Shown here: piece after piece, positions 1 through 7,799 of the stretch
How positions within the stretch are numbered: the stretch's first letter is position 1
Layout: every line of letters begins with the position of its first letter
NCBI GenBank assembly: GCA_002480345.1
Contig: DLBY01000138.1
Span: forward strand, 12,992-48,543
DNA from: Phycisphaerales bacterium UBA7812
GTDB lineage: Bacteria; Planctomycetota; Phycisphaerae; Phycisphaerales; UBA1924
Reading direction: 5' to 3'
DNA: 35,552 nucleotides
The notes under the pieces: model-generated
The model's database searches: none
Seen by the model: only the letters and a program-made list of their open reading frames with translations
Told to the model about the DNA's origin: nothing
Made by a program: the position numbers and the translations under genes

Positions 1-25
1 GGGGTCCCATCGCCGATGATGGGGC

Positions 26-1477
26 ATGGAGATTCTCGAGCGTCCCCCCGCCGATCCCGGCTCGCCGACCAGCCGCGTCGTGGCGTTGCTCGCTGCGCTG
101 GTCCTGGGCGGGGTGCTGATCATCGTGCAGAACGCGGGCCCGGTGGAGCAGGTCTTCGCGCCGGGGCCCACGCCTGAGGAGGTAAGCGAGCAGGCCGCGT
201 CCGCGGTCGCGCCCCCGACCCCCGCGGAGCCCTTCACGCTGAGCGCCCGCTTCGCGGTGCAGGCGCAGAACGCGCACCCGATCATCGCGGGCGATCCGGA
301 CGCGACGATGACCACACTCGACGCCTGGGCGCTCACGCCCGCGGACCGCGTCCGCGCGGCGGTCGTCGCCGGCGAGCTGCAGGGCGAGGACCGCGCCCTT
401 GAGCGCCTCCGTTCCCTGCAGGAAACCTTCGCAGAGGGCACGCCCCTCCGCGCGGATGTCGACGACCTGCTGACGGTCTATACCGAGGGGCCCGACGCGC
501 TGCCCGAGTCAGCCGCGGAGCGCATCGCGGCCCATCACGGCTTCTTCGGGGAGGTCGCCCTCACGCACGGGCTCGACGACAGCGACCCGCGGCGCGCGCC
601 GCTGGTGACGGGCGGGGCGCGGCTCTTCGCGCTGCTCTCGGTCATCGGGCTCGGGCTGCTGGTCGTGGGGGTGCTGGGGTTCGCCGCGTTCATCACCGCG
701 ATCGTGCTGGTGAGCCTGCGGAAGGTGAAATCGGGTCTGGACCCGGTCGAGCCCGGGGGGAGCGTCTTCCTCGAGGCCTACGCGCTCTTCTCGGGCGGGT
801 TCCTGCTGCTGATGCTCGCGCTCAAGCCGCTCTCGAAGGTGGTGCAGGACGAGACCTGGATGACGGTGATCCAAGTGTGCGCGCAATGGATGCTGCTCGC
901 GAGCCCGCTCTGGCCGCTCATCCGCGGGATGGGTTGGCACCGCTACACGCAGGCGATCGGGTGGCACCGGGGCAAGGGCGTGTTCCGCGAGATCGGCGCG
1001 GGCATCGCGGGCTACCTCGCGGGCCTCCCGCTGCTCGCGCTGGGCATCGGCATCACGCTGGGGCTGGTGGCGGTCGTCACGGTCTTCCGAGCCGCGGCGG
1101 GACTGGGCGAGCCCCCGCCCCCCGAGAACGCGCTGTTCGATCTCGCCGCGAGCAACAACCCGGCGATCCTGCTGCTGTTCTTCGCGCTCGCGACGATCTG
1201 GGCACCGCTGTGCGAGGAATCGATCTTCCGCGGCGCGCTCTACCGGCACCTGCGAGGGCGAGCGGGCATCGTCGTCAGCGCGATCGCCAGCGCGTTCATA
1301 TTCGGGCTCAGCCACGCGTACGGCCCGATCCTGGTGTTCCCGGTCGTCATGCTGGGGGTGACCTTCGCGCTGATGCGCGAATGGCGCGGGAGCCTGATCG
1401 CGCCGATGACCGCCCACGCGCTGCACAACGCGACGGTGTCGATCATGGCGTACAGCGTGTTGCGGATGATTTCCTGA
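26..1477 (+). CDS. CPBP-family intramembrane metalloprotease
   Basis: Predicted multi-pass inner-membrane protease of 483 residues (CPBP/Abi, CAAX-protease-like family). The C-terminal half carries the family's three motifs: the Glu pair E397-E398 followed by R402 ('CEESIFRGALYRHLR'), H430 in 'FGLSHA', and H464/N468 in 'HALHN'. In the family these residues form the metal site. One membrane helix lies near residues 17-36. A roughly 160-residue extracytoplasmic or periplasmic stretch follows, then a run of helices from about residue 200 to the end. The long N-terminal soluble insert is not part of the core domain and I do not recognise it. ATG at 26 opens the frame; only 25 bases of upstream sequence are present, so a promoter cannot be judged. 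It converges on gatA. The substrate is unknown; the family includes prenyl-protein proteases and bacteriocin-immunity proteins. Confidence 0.88.
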   Translation: MEILERPPADPGSPTSRVVALLAALVLGGVLIIVQNAGPVEQVFAPGPTPEEVSEQAASAVAPPTPAEPFTLSARFAVQAQNAHPIIAGDPDATMTTLDAWALTPADRVRAAVVAGELQGEDRALERLRSLQETFAEGTPLRADVDDLLTVYTEGPDALPESAAERIAAHHGFFGEVALTHGLDDSDPRRAPLVTGGARLFALLSVIGLGLLVVGVLGFAAFITAIVLVSLRKVKSGLDPVEPGGSVFLEAYALFSGGFLLLMLALKPLSKVVQDETWMTVIQVCAQWMLLASPLWPLIRGMGWHRYTQAIGWHRGKGVFREIGAGIAGYLAGLPLLALGIGITLGLVAVVTVFRAAAGLGEPPPPENALFDLAASNNPAILLLFFALATIWAPLCEESIFRGALYRHLRGRAGIVVSAIASAFIFGLSHAYGPILVFPVVMLGVTFALMREWRGSLIAPMTAHALHNATVSIMAYSVLRMIS

Positions 1478-1517
1478 GCGACGAAGCGACGAAGCGACGA
1501 AGCGACGAAGCGACGGA
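1478..1517. repeat. 8-bp tandem repeat, five units
   Basis: Five head-to-tail copies of GCGACGAA start directly after the CPBP stop codon; the fifth differs at one base (GCGACGGA). The repeat lies between two convergent genes. The rest of the gap, to 1678, shows no gene and no clear terminator hairpin. A perfect octamer array can vary in copy number by slippage. Confidence 0.9.
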
Positions 1518-1678
1518 GTGGGGGCGTGGGGTGTTCCATGGCTTTGCGCGCGGACCGGAGGAGCCCGGCGCGTGAGCGACGGGTGGGATGTTCGCGTGTG
1601 GTGGTGACGGGAGCGTGGGAGCGCTCGGCCCCGCGCTGACGCTTGGGGCTCTTCCGTGCGTGGATGGTGGGCGTGGGA

Positions 1679-3181
1679 TCAGGCGGGCAGTGATTGTTCC
1701 AGCACCCGCGCCAGCCTCAGCAGCTTCGCTTCCTGCCAATGCGCCCCAACGAGTTGGACGCCTGTGGGCAGCGTCACGCCGTCGACCTCGCTGGTGATCG
1801 CGGGGATCGTGATCGCGGGGAGGCCCGCGAGGGAGACGCCCGCGGTGTAGATGTCCTCGAGGTAGAGCGCGAGCGGGTCGTCGAGCTTGTCGCCCAGTTT
1901 GAAGGCGGGGCCGGGCGCGGGGGGCATGAGCAGCGCGTCGCAGCGGCTCGCGTCGTCTTCTCCCTCGAGCAGGCGTGTGTAGTCGCCCGCGATCAGGCGG
2001 CGGGCCTTGAGGGCGGTGAGGTAGTACGCGTCGTAGTAGCCGCTGCTGAGGATGTGCGTGCCCAGCATGATCCGCCGGCGGACCTCGGGGCCGAAGCCCT
2101 CGGTTCGGCTGCGCACGAACAGGTCCTCGAGATCCGCGGGCGACTCGGCCCGGTGCCCGTAGCGCACCCCGTCGAAGCGGGCGAGGTTGCTCGAGGCCTC
2201 CGCGGGGGCGATGAGGTAGTACGCCGCGATCGCGTGGTCCGCGTGGGGCAGGTCCACCTCCACGATCTCGGCGCCGGCGTTCGCGAGCGCCGCGGTCGCG
2301 GCCTTGAGCGCCCCGTCCACCGCGGGGTGGTTGCCCCCCGACTGCGCGAAGCGGGGCACGCCGATGCGGAGGGGCTGGCTGTCCGGCGCGGCCGCGTCGG
2401 TGGTCGCGAGCGGGTCGCCCTGGTCGTCGACGCTCCGGGCGGAGCTGGTCAGGTCGTTGGGGTCGGTGCCCGCGATGATCGCGTAGACGAGGGCCGCGTC
2501 GTCGACGCTGGTCGCGAACGGGCCGATCTGGTCGAGGCTGGAGGCGAACGCGACGAGCCCCCAGCGGCTGACGCGCCCGTAGGTGGGCTTGAAGCCCACG
2601 GTCCCGGTGTGGCTCGCGGGCTGGCGGATCGAGCCCCCCGTGTCCGAGCCCAGCGCGATGGGGACCAGCCCCGCCGCGACGGCGCAGGCGCTGCCCGACG
2701 ACGACCCGCCGCAGGTGCGGGATTCGTCCCACGGGTTCTTGCTCGCGCCGAACACCGAGTGCTCGCCCGAGGCGCCCATCGCGAACTCGTCGAGGTTGGC
2801 CTTGCCCACGACGATCGCCCCGGCGTTGATCAGCCGCTGGGCCGCGGTCGCGGTGAAGGGCGAGCGGTAATCCTCGAGCATCCGGCTCGCGCAGGTCGTG
2901 CGTCCCCAGCCCAGGCAGATGTTGTCCTTGAGGGCGATCGGCACGCCCGCGAGGGGGAGGTTCTTGCCCTCGCCGCTCGCGACGCGGGTGTCGATCGCCT
3001 TCGCCTGCTCGCTGGCGCGCTGGTGGAAGATGTCGATGAAGGCGTTGAGGCGGGGGTTGGTGTCGTCGATCCGCCCGAGCGCGGCCGCGACGGTGTCCGC
3101 GGCGGTGGTCTCGCCCGAGCGGACGGCGTCGGCGATCGCGCGGGCGGAATCAGAACGGGCTGGAGGTGTGGGAAGCGACAT
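1679..3181 (-). CDS. gatA: Asp-tRNA(Asn)/Glu-tRNA(Gln) amidotransferase subunit A
   Basis: Amidase subunit of GatCAB. It releases ammonia from glutamine so that GatB can convert Glu-tRNA(Gln) or Asp-tRNA(Asn) to the amide form in the cytoplasm. The 500 residues match the usual GatA length. The amidase-signature Ser-cisSer-Lys triad is intact: K85 in 'ALKDN', S160 in 'CGGSSSGSA' and S184 in 'DTGGSIRQPAS'. The GatA-typical 'GFKPTYGRVSRWGLVAFASS' stretch follows. It lies 30 bp downstream of gatC. No Shine-Dalgarno precedes the ATG at 3181, but TACGAT (3189-3194, minus strand) ends 7 nt before it, so it may have its own leaderless promoter besides read-through from gatC. gatB is not in the window. 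Confidence 0.96.
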   Translation of the reverse strand: MSLPTPPARSDSARAIADAVRSGETTAADTVAAALGRIDDTNPRLNAFIDIFHQRASEQAKAIDTRVASGEGKNLPLAGVPIALKDNICLGWGRTTCASRMLEDYRSPFTATAAQRLINAGAIVVGKANLDEFAMGASGEHSVFGASKNPWDESRTCGGSSSGSACAVAAGLVPIALGSDTGGSIRQPASHTGTVGFKPTYGRVSRWGLVAFASSLDQIGPFATSVDDAALVYAIIAGTDPNDLTSSARSVDDQGDPLATTDAAAPDSQPLRIGVPRFAQSGGNHPAVDGALKAATAALANAGAEIVEVDLPHADHAIAAYYLIAPAEASSNLARFDGVRYGHRAESPADLEDLFVRSRTEGFGPEVRRRIMLGTHILSSGYYDAYYLTALKARRLIAGDYTRLLEGEDDASRCDALLMPPAPGPAFKLGDKLDDPLALYLEDIYTAGVSLAGLPAITIPAITSEVDGVTLPTGVQLVGAHWQEAKLLRLARVLEQSLPA

Positions 3182-3188
3182 CGGCTCG

Positions 3189-3194
3189 ATCGTA
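3189..3194 (-). promoter_or_regulatory. -10-like box close to the gatA start
   Basis: TACGAT on the minus strand sits 7 nt before the gatA ATG inside the 30-bp gatC-gatA gap. It would start transcription at or next to the start codon. No -35 is visible. Confidence 0.4.
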
Positions 3195-3211
3195 GCGAAA
3201 GCGGATCGCTT

Positions 3212-3601
3212 TTACGCCCCGCCCTCGCCCAGGACCTTCGGCACACGGATGAACCGCTCCGTGGGCGGGTCGGCGGGCAGGTCGGTCTCGTCCCCCGCGT
3301 CGGTTCCGAACCCGTCGGGGTGGTGCTCGAAGACATCCGGCGCGAGCGTCGCCAGCGTGTCGCCCTTCAGCGCCTCGCCCGGCGTGTCCTCACGCAGGCG
3401 CGCGGGCTCCTCGCTCGCGCGGGGCATGGGTTCGACGCCCTCGAGGTCGAGCTCGCGCAGGCGCTCGACATAGCCCAGCACCGCTTCCAGGCGGGTGCGC
3501 TCGCGGTCGAGGTCCGCGTCCGCGACCGCCAACTTGCTCAGGCGGGCGACCTTGCGCACATCGTCGTCGGAGAGTCGCGGGTTCACGGGCGGTCCTTGCA
3601 T
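3212..3601 (-). CDS. gatC: Asp-tRNA(Asn)/Glu-tRNA(Gln) amidotransferase subunit C
   Basis: Small structural subunit that wraps around the GatA-GatB interface in the GatCAB complex. At 129 residues it is slightly longer than typical GatC. It shows the family pattern: 'LSDDDVRKVARLSKLAV', then a helix with 'LGYVERLRELDLEGVEPM', then the C-terminal 'FIRVPKVLGEGGA', which resembles the conserved 'F.VPKV.G' ending. I chose ATG 3601 rather than TTG 3607 because TAGACT on the minus strand ends 6 nt before the ATG. Transcription is then predicted to begin at the ATG itself, leaving the TTG untranscribed. It is followed after 30 bp by gatA on the same strand. Confidence 0.93.
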   Translation of the reverse strand: MQGPPVNPRLSDDDVRKVARLSKLAVADADLDRERTRLEAVLGYVERLRELDLEGVEPMPRASEEPARLREDTPGEALKGDTLATLAPDVFEHHPDGFGTDAGDETDLPADPPTERFIRVPKVLGEGGA

Positions 3602-3607
3602 GCGCAA

Positions 3608-3613
3608 AGTCTA
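3608..3613 (-). promoter_or_regulatory. -10 box of leaderless gatC promoter
   Basis: TAGACT on the minus strand, then 6 nt, then ATG 3601. Spacing is identical to the boxes before kdsD, the hydroxyacid dehydrogenase, the DUF167 gene, the kinase, the glycosyltransferase, the RimB-like gene and the M42 gene. Confidence 0.6.
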
Positions 3614-3722
3614 TCGGCGAGTGGTTCAGGCGGGAACCGGTTCGCACCGCGTTCGTTCAGGGCAACTACGCCAAATCCCTAGAAAAACCGACGAGTTGAT
3701 GGGCGATTGGGGCGTGCTGATC

Positions 3723-3728
3723 TATGAT
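3723..3728 (+). promoter_or_regulatory. -10-like box upstream of the PEP-CTERM-like gene
   Basis: TATGAT, the closest match to a -10 in the 220-bp gap between gatC and the secreted-protein gene. TTGATG at 3696-3701 is too far upstream (21 bp) for a standard -35. The leader would be roughly 85-90 nt. Confidence 0.4.
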
Positions 3729-3821
3729 GAGAGTTGGCACACGCTCGGCCGCGCCGGGGCACGAGGGCGGGGCGTCTGCCGCGGGGGTTGTGCCCCGCCG
3801 GGACAAGTGAAGGAGGGTGTC

Positions 3822-4499
3822 ATGGTCAGGTCAGCGGCCGCGTGTTGTCTTGCGCTCGCGTGCACCGCCGCGCAGGGGGGACTGGTCTTCGGAACTGACG
3901 CGATGGATTTCTTTGGGGGTCTTCACGCGTCGCTGGGGGGTGTCTATCTCGACTTCGAGGACAAGCCCGCGGGCACAAACCTGATGCCCGGGCAGGACCC
4001 TTGGGGCGTCGGCGCCCGATTCGCGTCGATTATCAATACCAGCGGCCAGCCTTTCGGCCCCGAGCATGTCGAAGTCTCCAACCGGCACCATCCGCTCGCG
4101 CAGGGCAACACGATCGTGGGATCGCCCTTCGCCTTTGGTGGTGACGACGGGCGCGTGGGATACGAGATCGTCTTCGATGAGACGCAGGGCCGCGCCGGGA
4201 TCGAGCGCGTCTGGAACACCTCCTCGCTCACACGGTTCTACAACGAAGCGGGCGAGTTGCTCGCCGAGCACCAGAACACGGTGAACACGGAGTTCGTGGG
4301 CTGGTTCGCGGAAGCGGTGGACGGGTCCGACCGCGTGAAGCGGATCGTGATGGACGGGCTCGCCCCGGGCGGCACGCGCCAGGTGGGCTATTCGGACAAC
4401 CTCTACTTCGGTCTCGAGATCCCCGCACCCGGAGCGTTGGCACTGGTCGTGCTGGGAGCGATTACCGCTGGGGGGAGAGGGCGAGGCCGCGCGGGCTAG
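3822..4499 (+). CDS. secreted protein with PEP-CTERM-like sorting tail
   Basis: A 225-residue exported protein of unknown function. It starts with a signal peptide ('MVRSAAACCLALACTAAQGG') and ends with a short hydrophobic segment introduced by 'IPAPGALALVVLGA' and closed by an Arg-rich end. This is the layout of PEP-CTERM-like sorting signals in planctomycetes, which exosortase-type enzymes process; no exosortase is in the window. The middle has features of a beta-sandwich ('YLDFEDKPAGTNLMPGQDPW', 'GYEIVFDE', 'YSDNLYFGLE') resembling secreted PEP-CTERM proteins with a lectin-like or jelly-roll fold; that is inference. The start is fixed by a strong Shine-Dalgarno, AAGGAGG at 3810-3816, 5 nt before ATG 3822. 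The in-frame open stretch extends further upstream but has no such site. Confidence 0.82.
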   Translation: MVRSAAACCLALACTAAQGGLVFGTDAMDFFGGLHASLGGVYLDFEDKPAGTNLMPGQDPWGVGARFASIINTSGQPFGPEHVEVSNRHHPLAQGNTIVGSPFAFGGDDGRVGYEIVFDETQGRAGIERVWNTSSLTRFYNEAGELLAEHQNTVNTEFVGWFAEAVDGSDRVKRIVMDGLAPGGTRQVGYSDNLYFGLEIPAPGALALVVLGAITAGGRGRGRAG

Positions 4500-4520
4500 G
4501 GCCCGGGTCTCGCCGACAGA

Positions 4521-4555
4521 GCGCCGGCCGCCGAACACGCAGCGGCGGCCGGCGC
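4521..4555. terminator. perfect 12-bp stem-loop after the PEP-CTERM-like gene
   Basis: GCGCCGGCCGCC (4521-4532) pairs exactly with 4544-4555 across an 11-nt loop, 22 bases after the stop codon. No T-tract follows on either strand, so it may end transcription inefficiently, need a factor, or protect the mRNA 3' end. Confidence 0.55.
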
Positions 4556-4582
4556 TGGTCGCGGAAGAGGAGGACATTCAAA

Positions 4583-4600
4583 CGCCCGCGTACGCGGGCG
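4583..4600. repeat. 18-bp perfect palindrome
   Basis: CGCCCGCG-TA-CGCGGGCG reads the same on both strands. It lies between convergent genes, 28 bp after the preceding hairpin. It could be a protein-binding site or part of a shared terminator region. Confidence 0.6.
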
Positions 4601-4650
4601 GGCGCTGATGCCGATCGGGGAGAGGAAGGACGGGAGGAGAAGTCGCGCCC

Positions 4651-4666
4651 GCCCGCTTGCGCGGGC
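4651..4666 (+). terminator. short hairpin followed by a T-rich stretch
   Basis: GCCCGC (4651-4656), a 4-nt loop TTGC and GCGGGC (4661-4666), followed on the plus strand by TTTCCTT. This is a weak intrinsic-terminator candidate for plus-strand transcripts, 20 bases before the end of the convergent hydrolase gene. Confidence 0.4.
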
Positions 4667-4686
4667 TTTCCTTGCGCGCACGCGGC

Positions 4687-6150
4687 TCACTCCATGGGCG
4701 TGTCCGCGTGGGGCAGGACATCGGGCAGCACCATCACCTCCGTCGTGAACACCAGCGGGAGCGCCTGCCCCTCCAGCCGATACCGAGCCTCGACCAGGTA
4801 GGCGGCGAACCCCTCGTCGGGCGTTTCAACCGAAACCGTGTACTCGCCCAGCTCGTTTGCCTCCAGCGTGGTCCCGCTCCAGACATCGCCGATCGCCTCA
4901 CGCCGAAAGTCCCGGGCCTCCCGGTTCCGCGCCATCCAGAGCGTGACCCGCTCGGGGGGTGTGTCGCTGGTGACGATCATCCGCCCGGGATCCGCCGGAT
5001 CGACTGTCCATGAGAGTTCGGGGATCTCGCGCCCGTTGATCACCGCGGCGTAGAACCCCAGGGCGCTCATCACCGCGTCCATGTTCTCGTCCACGGAATG
5101 GTCCGCGTTGGGCACGATCCGCAGGCGCGTCTCACCGGGAAGGTCGTCCAGGAAGTACCGCGTCGTGTCGGGCAGGAAGTACTCGTCCCCCGCCGCGTTG
5201 AGGATGAACTTGGGCATCGTCAGGCGGTCGCGGTAGAGGTACGGATCCACGACCTCGCGCAGCGTGCGCGCCTCGGGCGAGCCCAGCCAGCGGAAGAGCT
5301 GCCGCCCCGCGTAATCCCCGATCGCGGGGGCCCAGAAGCCGTACGCGCCCCAGTGGTGCTCGATCATCTTGGGCAGGTTCATGACATCGATCACCAGCGG
5401 GACGACCCCCTTCACGCGATCGTCGACCGCGGCGGTGAGCCAGCTCGTCCAGCCCCGCTTGCTCGCGCCGGAGACGACGAAGCCCGTGATGCCGATGCCG
5501 CCCCCTTCCTCGGACGCGAGGAAAGCCTGGGCCGCGTCCATCGCGGCGACCGCGGACTCGACCATCGCGAGGTGAACGATCCACGCTGCGTCCTCCCGGC
5601 GCGACGCGGTCGTCCAGCTTTCAGCGAGCAGGTCGTCCTCGTAGCGCAGGTCCCCGTCCCCGTTGAGGATCATGGGCTGGTTGGGCACATTGGGCAGCAG
5701 GACGACGACGGAACCGGTGGAGAGCGCCGCGTTCGCGAGCATCCAGTCCATCGAGCGGGGGGGCTGGTCCTTGCGGGTGCCGCCCCCGATGAACAGCAGC
5801 GCGGTCTCGGGCGCCGTGAAGGGACGGGTCGGCTCGCCCTCCCCGCCCACCACCACCGGGTCGGGCACGAAGATCTGCACCATGTGCGTCCACGCAGGGT
5901 GGCTCACTTCGTCCTCGTCGCGCCAGGTCTGGCTCGTCAGGTCGAGCACATACCCCTTGACGCCCTGGCCCTCGTAGGTCTTGGCGAGCGACCACGCGAA
6001 CGAATCATCGCGCTGGGCGGTGTACCGATCGAGCAGCGACTCGACGACCACCGCGTTCGCCGCGTCCTCATCGACGAAGCCCGCCCACGACGCCCGCGCG
6101 AGCGCGCCGATCAGGAGGCACGCAAAGAGGCCGACGGTCCGACACAGCAT
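4687..6150 (-). CDS. PhoPQ-activated pathogenicity-related (PqaA-type) alpha/beta hydrolase, exported
   Basis: A 487-residue protein of the PqaA family (PF10142), members of which are predicted alpha/beta hydrolases. A signal peptide occupies about residues 1-23 ('...IGALARASWAG'). The likely triad is S230 in 'SGASKRGWTSW' (GxSxxG nucleophile elbow), D322 in 'AAGDEYFLPDT' and H351 in 'NADHSVDE'. The family motif 'VIDVMNLPKMIEHHWGAYG' is at 253-271, and a beta-rich region follows from about residue 375 to the end. The start is supported by GAAAGGA a few nt before ATG 6150. The zinc-ribbon membrane gene lies 28 bp upstream on the same strand, so the two are probably co-transcribed. The natural substrate is not known. 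Confidence 0.92.
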   Translation of the reverse strand: MLCRTVGLFACLLIGALARASWAGFVDEDAANAVVVESLLDRYTAQRDDSFAWSLAKTYEGQGVKGYVLDLTSQTWRDEDEVSHPAWTHMVQIFVPDPVVVGGEGEPTRPFTAPETALLFIGGGTRKDQPPRSMDWMLANAALSTGSVVVLLPNVPNQPMILNGDGDLRYEDDLLAESWTTASRREDAAWIVHLAMVESAVAAMDAAQAFLASEEGGGIGITGFVVSGASKRGWTSWLTAAVDDRVKGVVPLVIDVMNLPKMIEHHWGAYGFWAPAIGDYAGRQLFRWLGSPEARTLREVVDPYLYRDRLTMPKFILNAAGDEYFLPDTTRYFLDDLPGETRLRIVPNADHSVDENMDAVMSALGFYAAVINGREIPELSWTVDPADPGRMIVTSDTPPERVTLWMARNREARDFRREAIGDVWSGTTLEANELGEYTVSVETPDEGFAAYLVEARYRLEGQALPLVFTTEVMVLPDVLPHADTPME

Positions 6151-6178
6151 GGGGGTCCTTTCATGAAAGCGGATCGGC

Positions 6179-7219
6179 TCACCCCGTCCCCGCGTGCTCG
6201 CGGTCGCGGACGATCGCCTTAAGCTGCTTGCTGAGCATGTTGAGCAGGTTCCAGTAGAGCACCAGCGCGATCAGCGGCCCGACCAGGATCAGGATGCCCA
6301 CCGTCCCCCAGATGGGGCACGCGATCATCCGCGATTTCGCGAGCCGATGGATCTTCATGTCCGGGATGCGCACCGCGAGGCGGCGGACATAGAGCATGCT
6401 CGAGAAGAACGCGGTCCCGATCGCGGCATAGATCCCCACGCCCGCGAGCCCGCCGACGATCGAGGCGACGAAGAACGCGCCGCCGAACACCGTCGTCGAC
6501 GGGTGGGGAGCGGTGCCCGAACCGCCCTGCTGGGACATCTGGTTGAGCATCTGCACCATGCCGACGACCGCGACGACACCCGCGATCGAGTTGATCACCG
6601 CGACGACCGCGTGCACGACCGTCGCGACACGCAGCACCTTGCGCGACGCGGGGTCCAGCCGCCCCGCGGCGTTCCGCGGGTCGGGTGTCGTGAACAGCCA
6701 GAAGCCCCACAGGATCACGAAGGTCGCGAGCAGCGAGGCGACGGTGCCGCCCGCCTGCACCCAGATGTACGAAGGCGGGAAGGCCACCGCGGGGTTGGGG
6801 CCCGTCGGCATCAATCCGGCCTGGGTCACGCCGCTCGCGACCGCCGCGACGATCGCGACGACCAGCCACAGCAGGATCCCGTTGAGGACCCACGAGAGAC
6901 CGGAGCGCAGGCGTCGCACATACCCGATCTCGGCGCTGAGGCGCAGGTTCTGGTCGATCGTGCGCTGCACCGGCACGCCGCACTCGGGACACGCGCCCTC
7001 CGACCGCAGACCCCGGAGGTCATAGCCGCATCCCGAGCAGCCCAGCAGGATCGACTCGCGCACGCCCGAGCCGCACTCGGGGCAGACCCCGTCGAGCGGT
7101 ATGCCCTGGATGTCGTACGAGCATTTCACGCAGACGACGCCCGCCTGCGCCCGGCTGAGCATCGATCGATCGACCGCCTCGCCCGTCGCGGCGGGCGAGG
7201 CCTGGTAGGGATTCTCCAT
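6179..7219 (-). CDS. membrane protein with two N-terminal zinc ribbons
   Basis: A 346-residue predicted inner-membrane protein of unknown function. Near the N-terminus are two successive Cys4 ribbons: C30/C33/C46/C49 and C61/C64/C77/C80. Both follow the pattern 'CxxCxYD(I/L)(Q/R)G...CPECG', which I associate with planctomycete proteins. About four to five hydrophobic helices follow, beginning near residue 110 ('WVLNGILLWLVVAIVAAVAS'). The frame is open further upstream, but ATG 7219 is chosen because GGGAGGA precedes it at good spacing and the sequence beyond lies in the promoter region. It is followed at 28 bp by the PqaA-type gene. The ribbons probably bind Zn and act in protein-protein contact; that is inference. 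Confidence 0.83.
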   Translation of the reverse strand: MENPYQASPAATGEAVDRSMLSRAQAGVVCVKCSYDIQGIPLDGVCPECGSGVRESILLGCSGCGYDLRGLRSEGACPECGVPVQRTIDQNLRLSAEIGYVRRLRSGLSWVLNGILLWLVVAIVAAVASGVTQAGLMPTGPNPAVAFPPSYIWVQAGGTVASLLATFVILWGFWLFTTPDPRNAAGRLDPASRKVLRVATVVHAVVAVINSIAGVVAVVGMVQMLNQMSQQGGSGTAPHPSTTVFGGAFFVASIVGGLAGVGIYAAIGTAFFSSMLYVRRLAVRIPDMKIHRLAKSRMIACPIWGTVGILILVGPLIALVLYWNLLNMLSKQLKAIVRDREHAGTG

Positions 7220-7242
7220 CGCTTCGTCCTCCCGGTTGCGGG

Positions 7243-7248
7243 AGTGTA
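7243..7248 (-). promoter_or_regulatory. -10 box for the zinc-ribbon gene
   Basis: TACACT on the minus strand, about 24 nt before ATG 7219, giving a leader of about 17 nt that still contains the Shine-Dalgarno. The same hexamer precedes scpA and the haloperoxidase-type gene. Confidence 0.5.
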
Positions 7249-7266
7249 CCGGACGAGCCCACGCCG

Positions 7267-7272
7267 TATACT
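7267..7272 (+). promoter_or_regulatory. -10 box for the lipoprotein gene
   Basis: TATACT, giving a leader of about 40 nt that ends in the Shine-Dalgarno CGGAGGA before ATG 7321. It sits back-to-back with the divergent TACACT of the zinc-ribbon gene. No -35 is recognised. Confidence 0.5.
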
Positions 7273-7320
7273 CGCCGGATCGCGGAGGCCAATCATCGCC
7301 ACGAACACCGGAGGAACCGC

Positions 7321-7791
7321 ATGCTGCGTCCACAGACGATGGTCACTCTCCTGATCGCGGCCCCGCTGATCGGCGGTCTCGCGTCGCTCGTCGCCTGCGT
7401 TTCCCACGACTATGTGGGCGAGCGGTACGCCCCGACCGAGCATGTGCAGGTGTTCTACGACGGTAAAACGCCCGCAGGCTTCCGGTCGATCGGCCAGGAC
7501 CGCGCCGAGGCGACCGAGTACATGTCGACCGAACAGATCGTCCAGGACATGGTCGCGAAGGCGCAGGAGGTCGGCGCGGACGCGATCAGCATCATGGGCG
7601 TCGATACCGTCGTCGTTGGGAACACCACCAACACATACGGGCAGGACAGGGACGACCACGACTACTACGCGACCCAGGACGGCAAGCTGCACCGACGCCA
7701 CAAATCCAGCGGCGCCTGGCGCGAGAATTCATACACGACCGTTCAGAAAGACAAGGTCGTGACCGCGGTGTTCCTGAAGCGAGAGGGATAA
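7321..7791 (+). CDS. small predicted lipoprotein of unknown function
   Basis: A 156-residue protein whose N-terminus has a hydrophobic signal ending in a lipobox, 'ASLVAC', with C26 as the expected lipidated residue. The mature part begins 'CVSHDYVGERYAPTEHVQVFYD'. It contains a conserved-looking 'MVAKAQEVGADAISIMGVDTVVVG' strand-helix-strand followed by a charged, Asp/Tyr/His-rich stretch. I recognise no named family; the 'A..GADAI' pattern recalls small envelope lipoproteins of the YbjQ/DUF4156 sort, but this is only a resemblance. The start is supported by CGGAGGA (about 7308-7314). It is divergent from the zinc-ribbon gene and converges on scpA with only 8 bp between their stops. Confidence 0.75.
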   Translation: MLRPQTMVTLLIAAPLIGGLASLVACVSHDYVGERYAPTEHVQVFYDGKTPAGFRSIGQDRAEATEYMSTEQIVQDMVAKAQEVGADAISIMGVDTVVVGNTTNTYGQDRDDHDYYATQDGKLHRRHKSSGAWRENSYTTVQKDKVVTAVFLKREG

Positions 7792-7799
7792 AGCGGCAT

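Noticed and set aside
3602..3607. TTG at 3607 as the gatC start
   Set aside because: It lies upstream of the transcription start predicted from TAGACT; ATG 3601 fits the 6-nt rule.
1694..3682. 662-codon open frame on the plus strand opposite gatA/gatC
   Set aside because: It is antisense to two clear genes, has an Arg/Gly/Val-rich composition, no domain and no ribosome site; a by-product of high GC.
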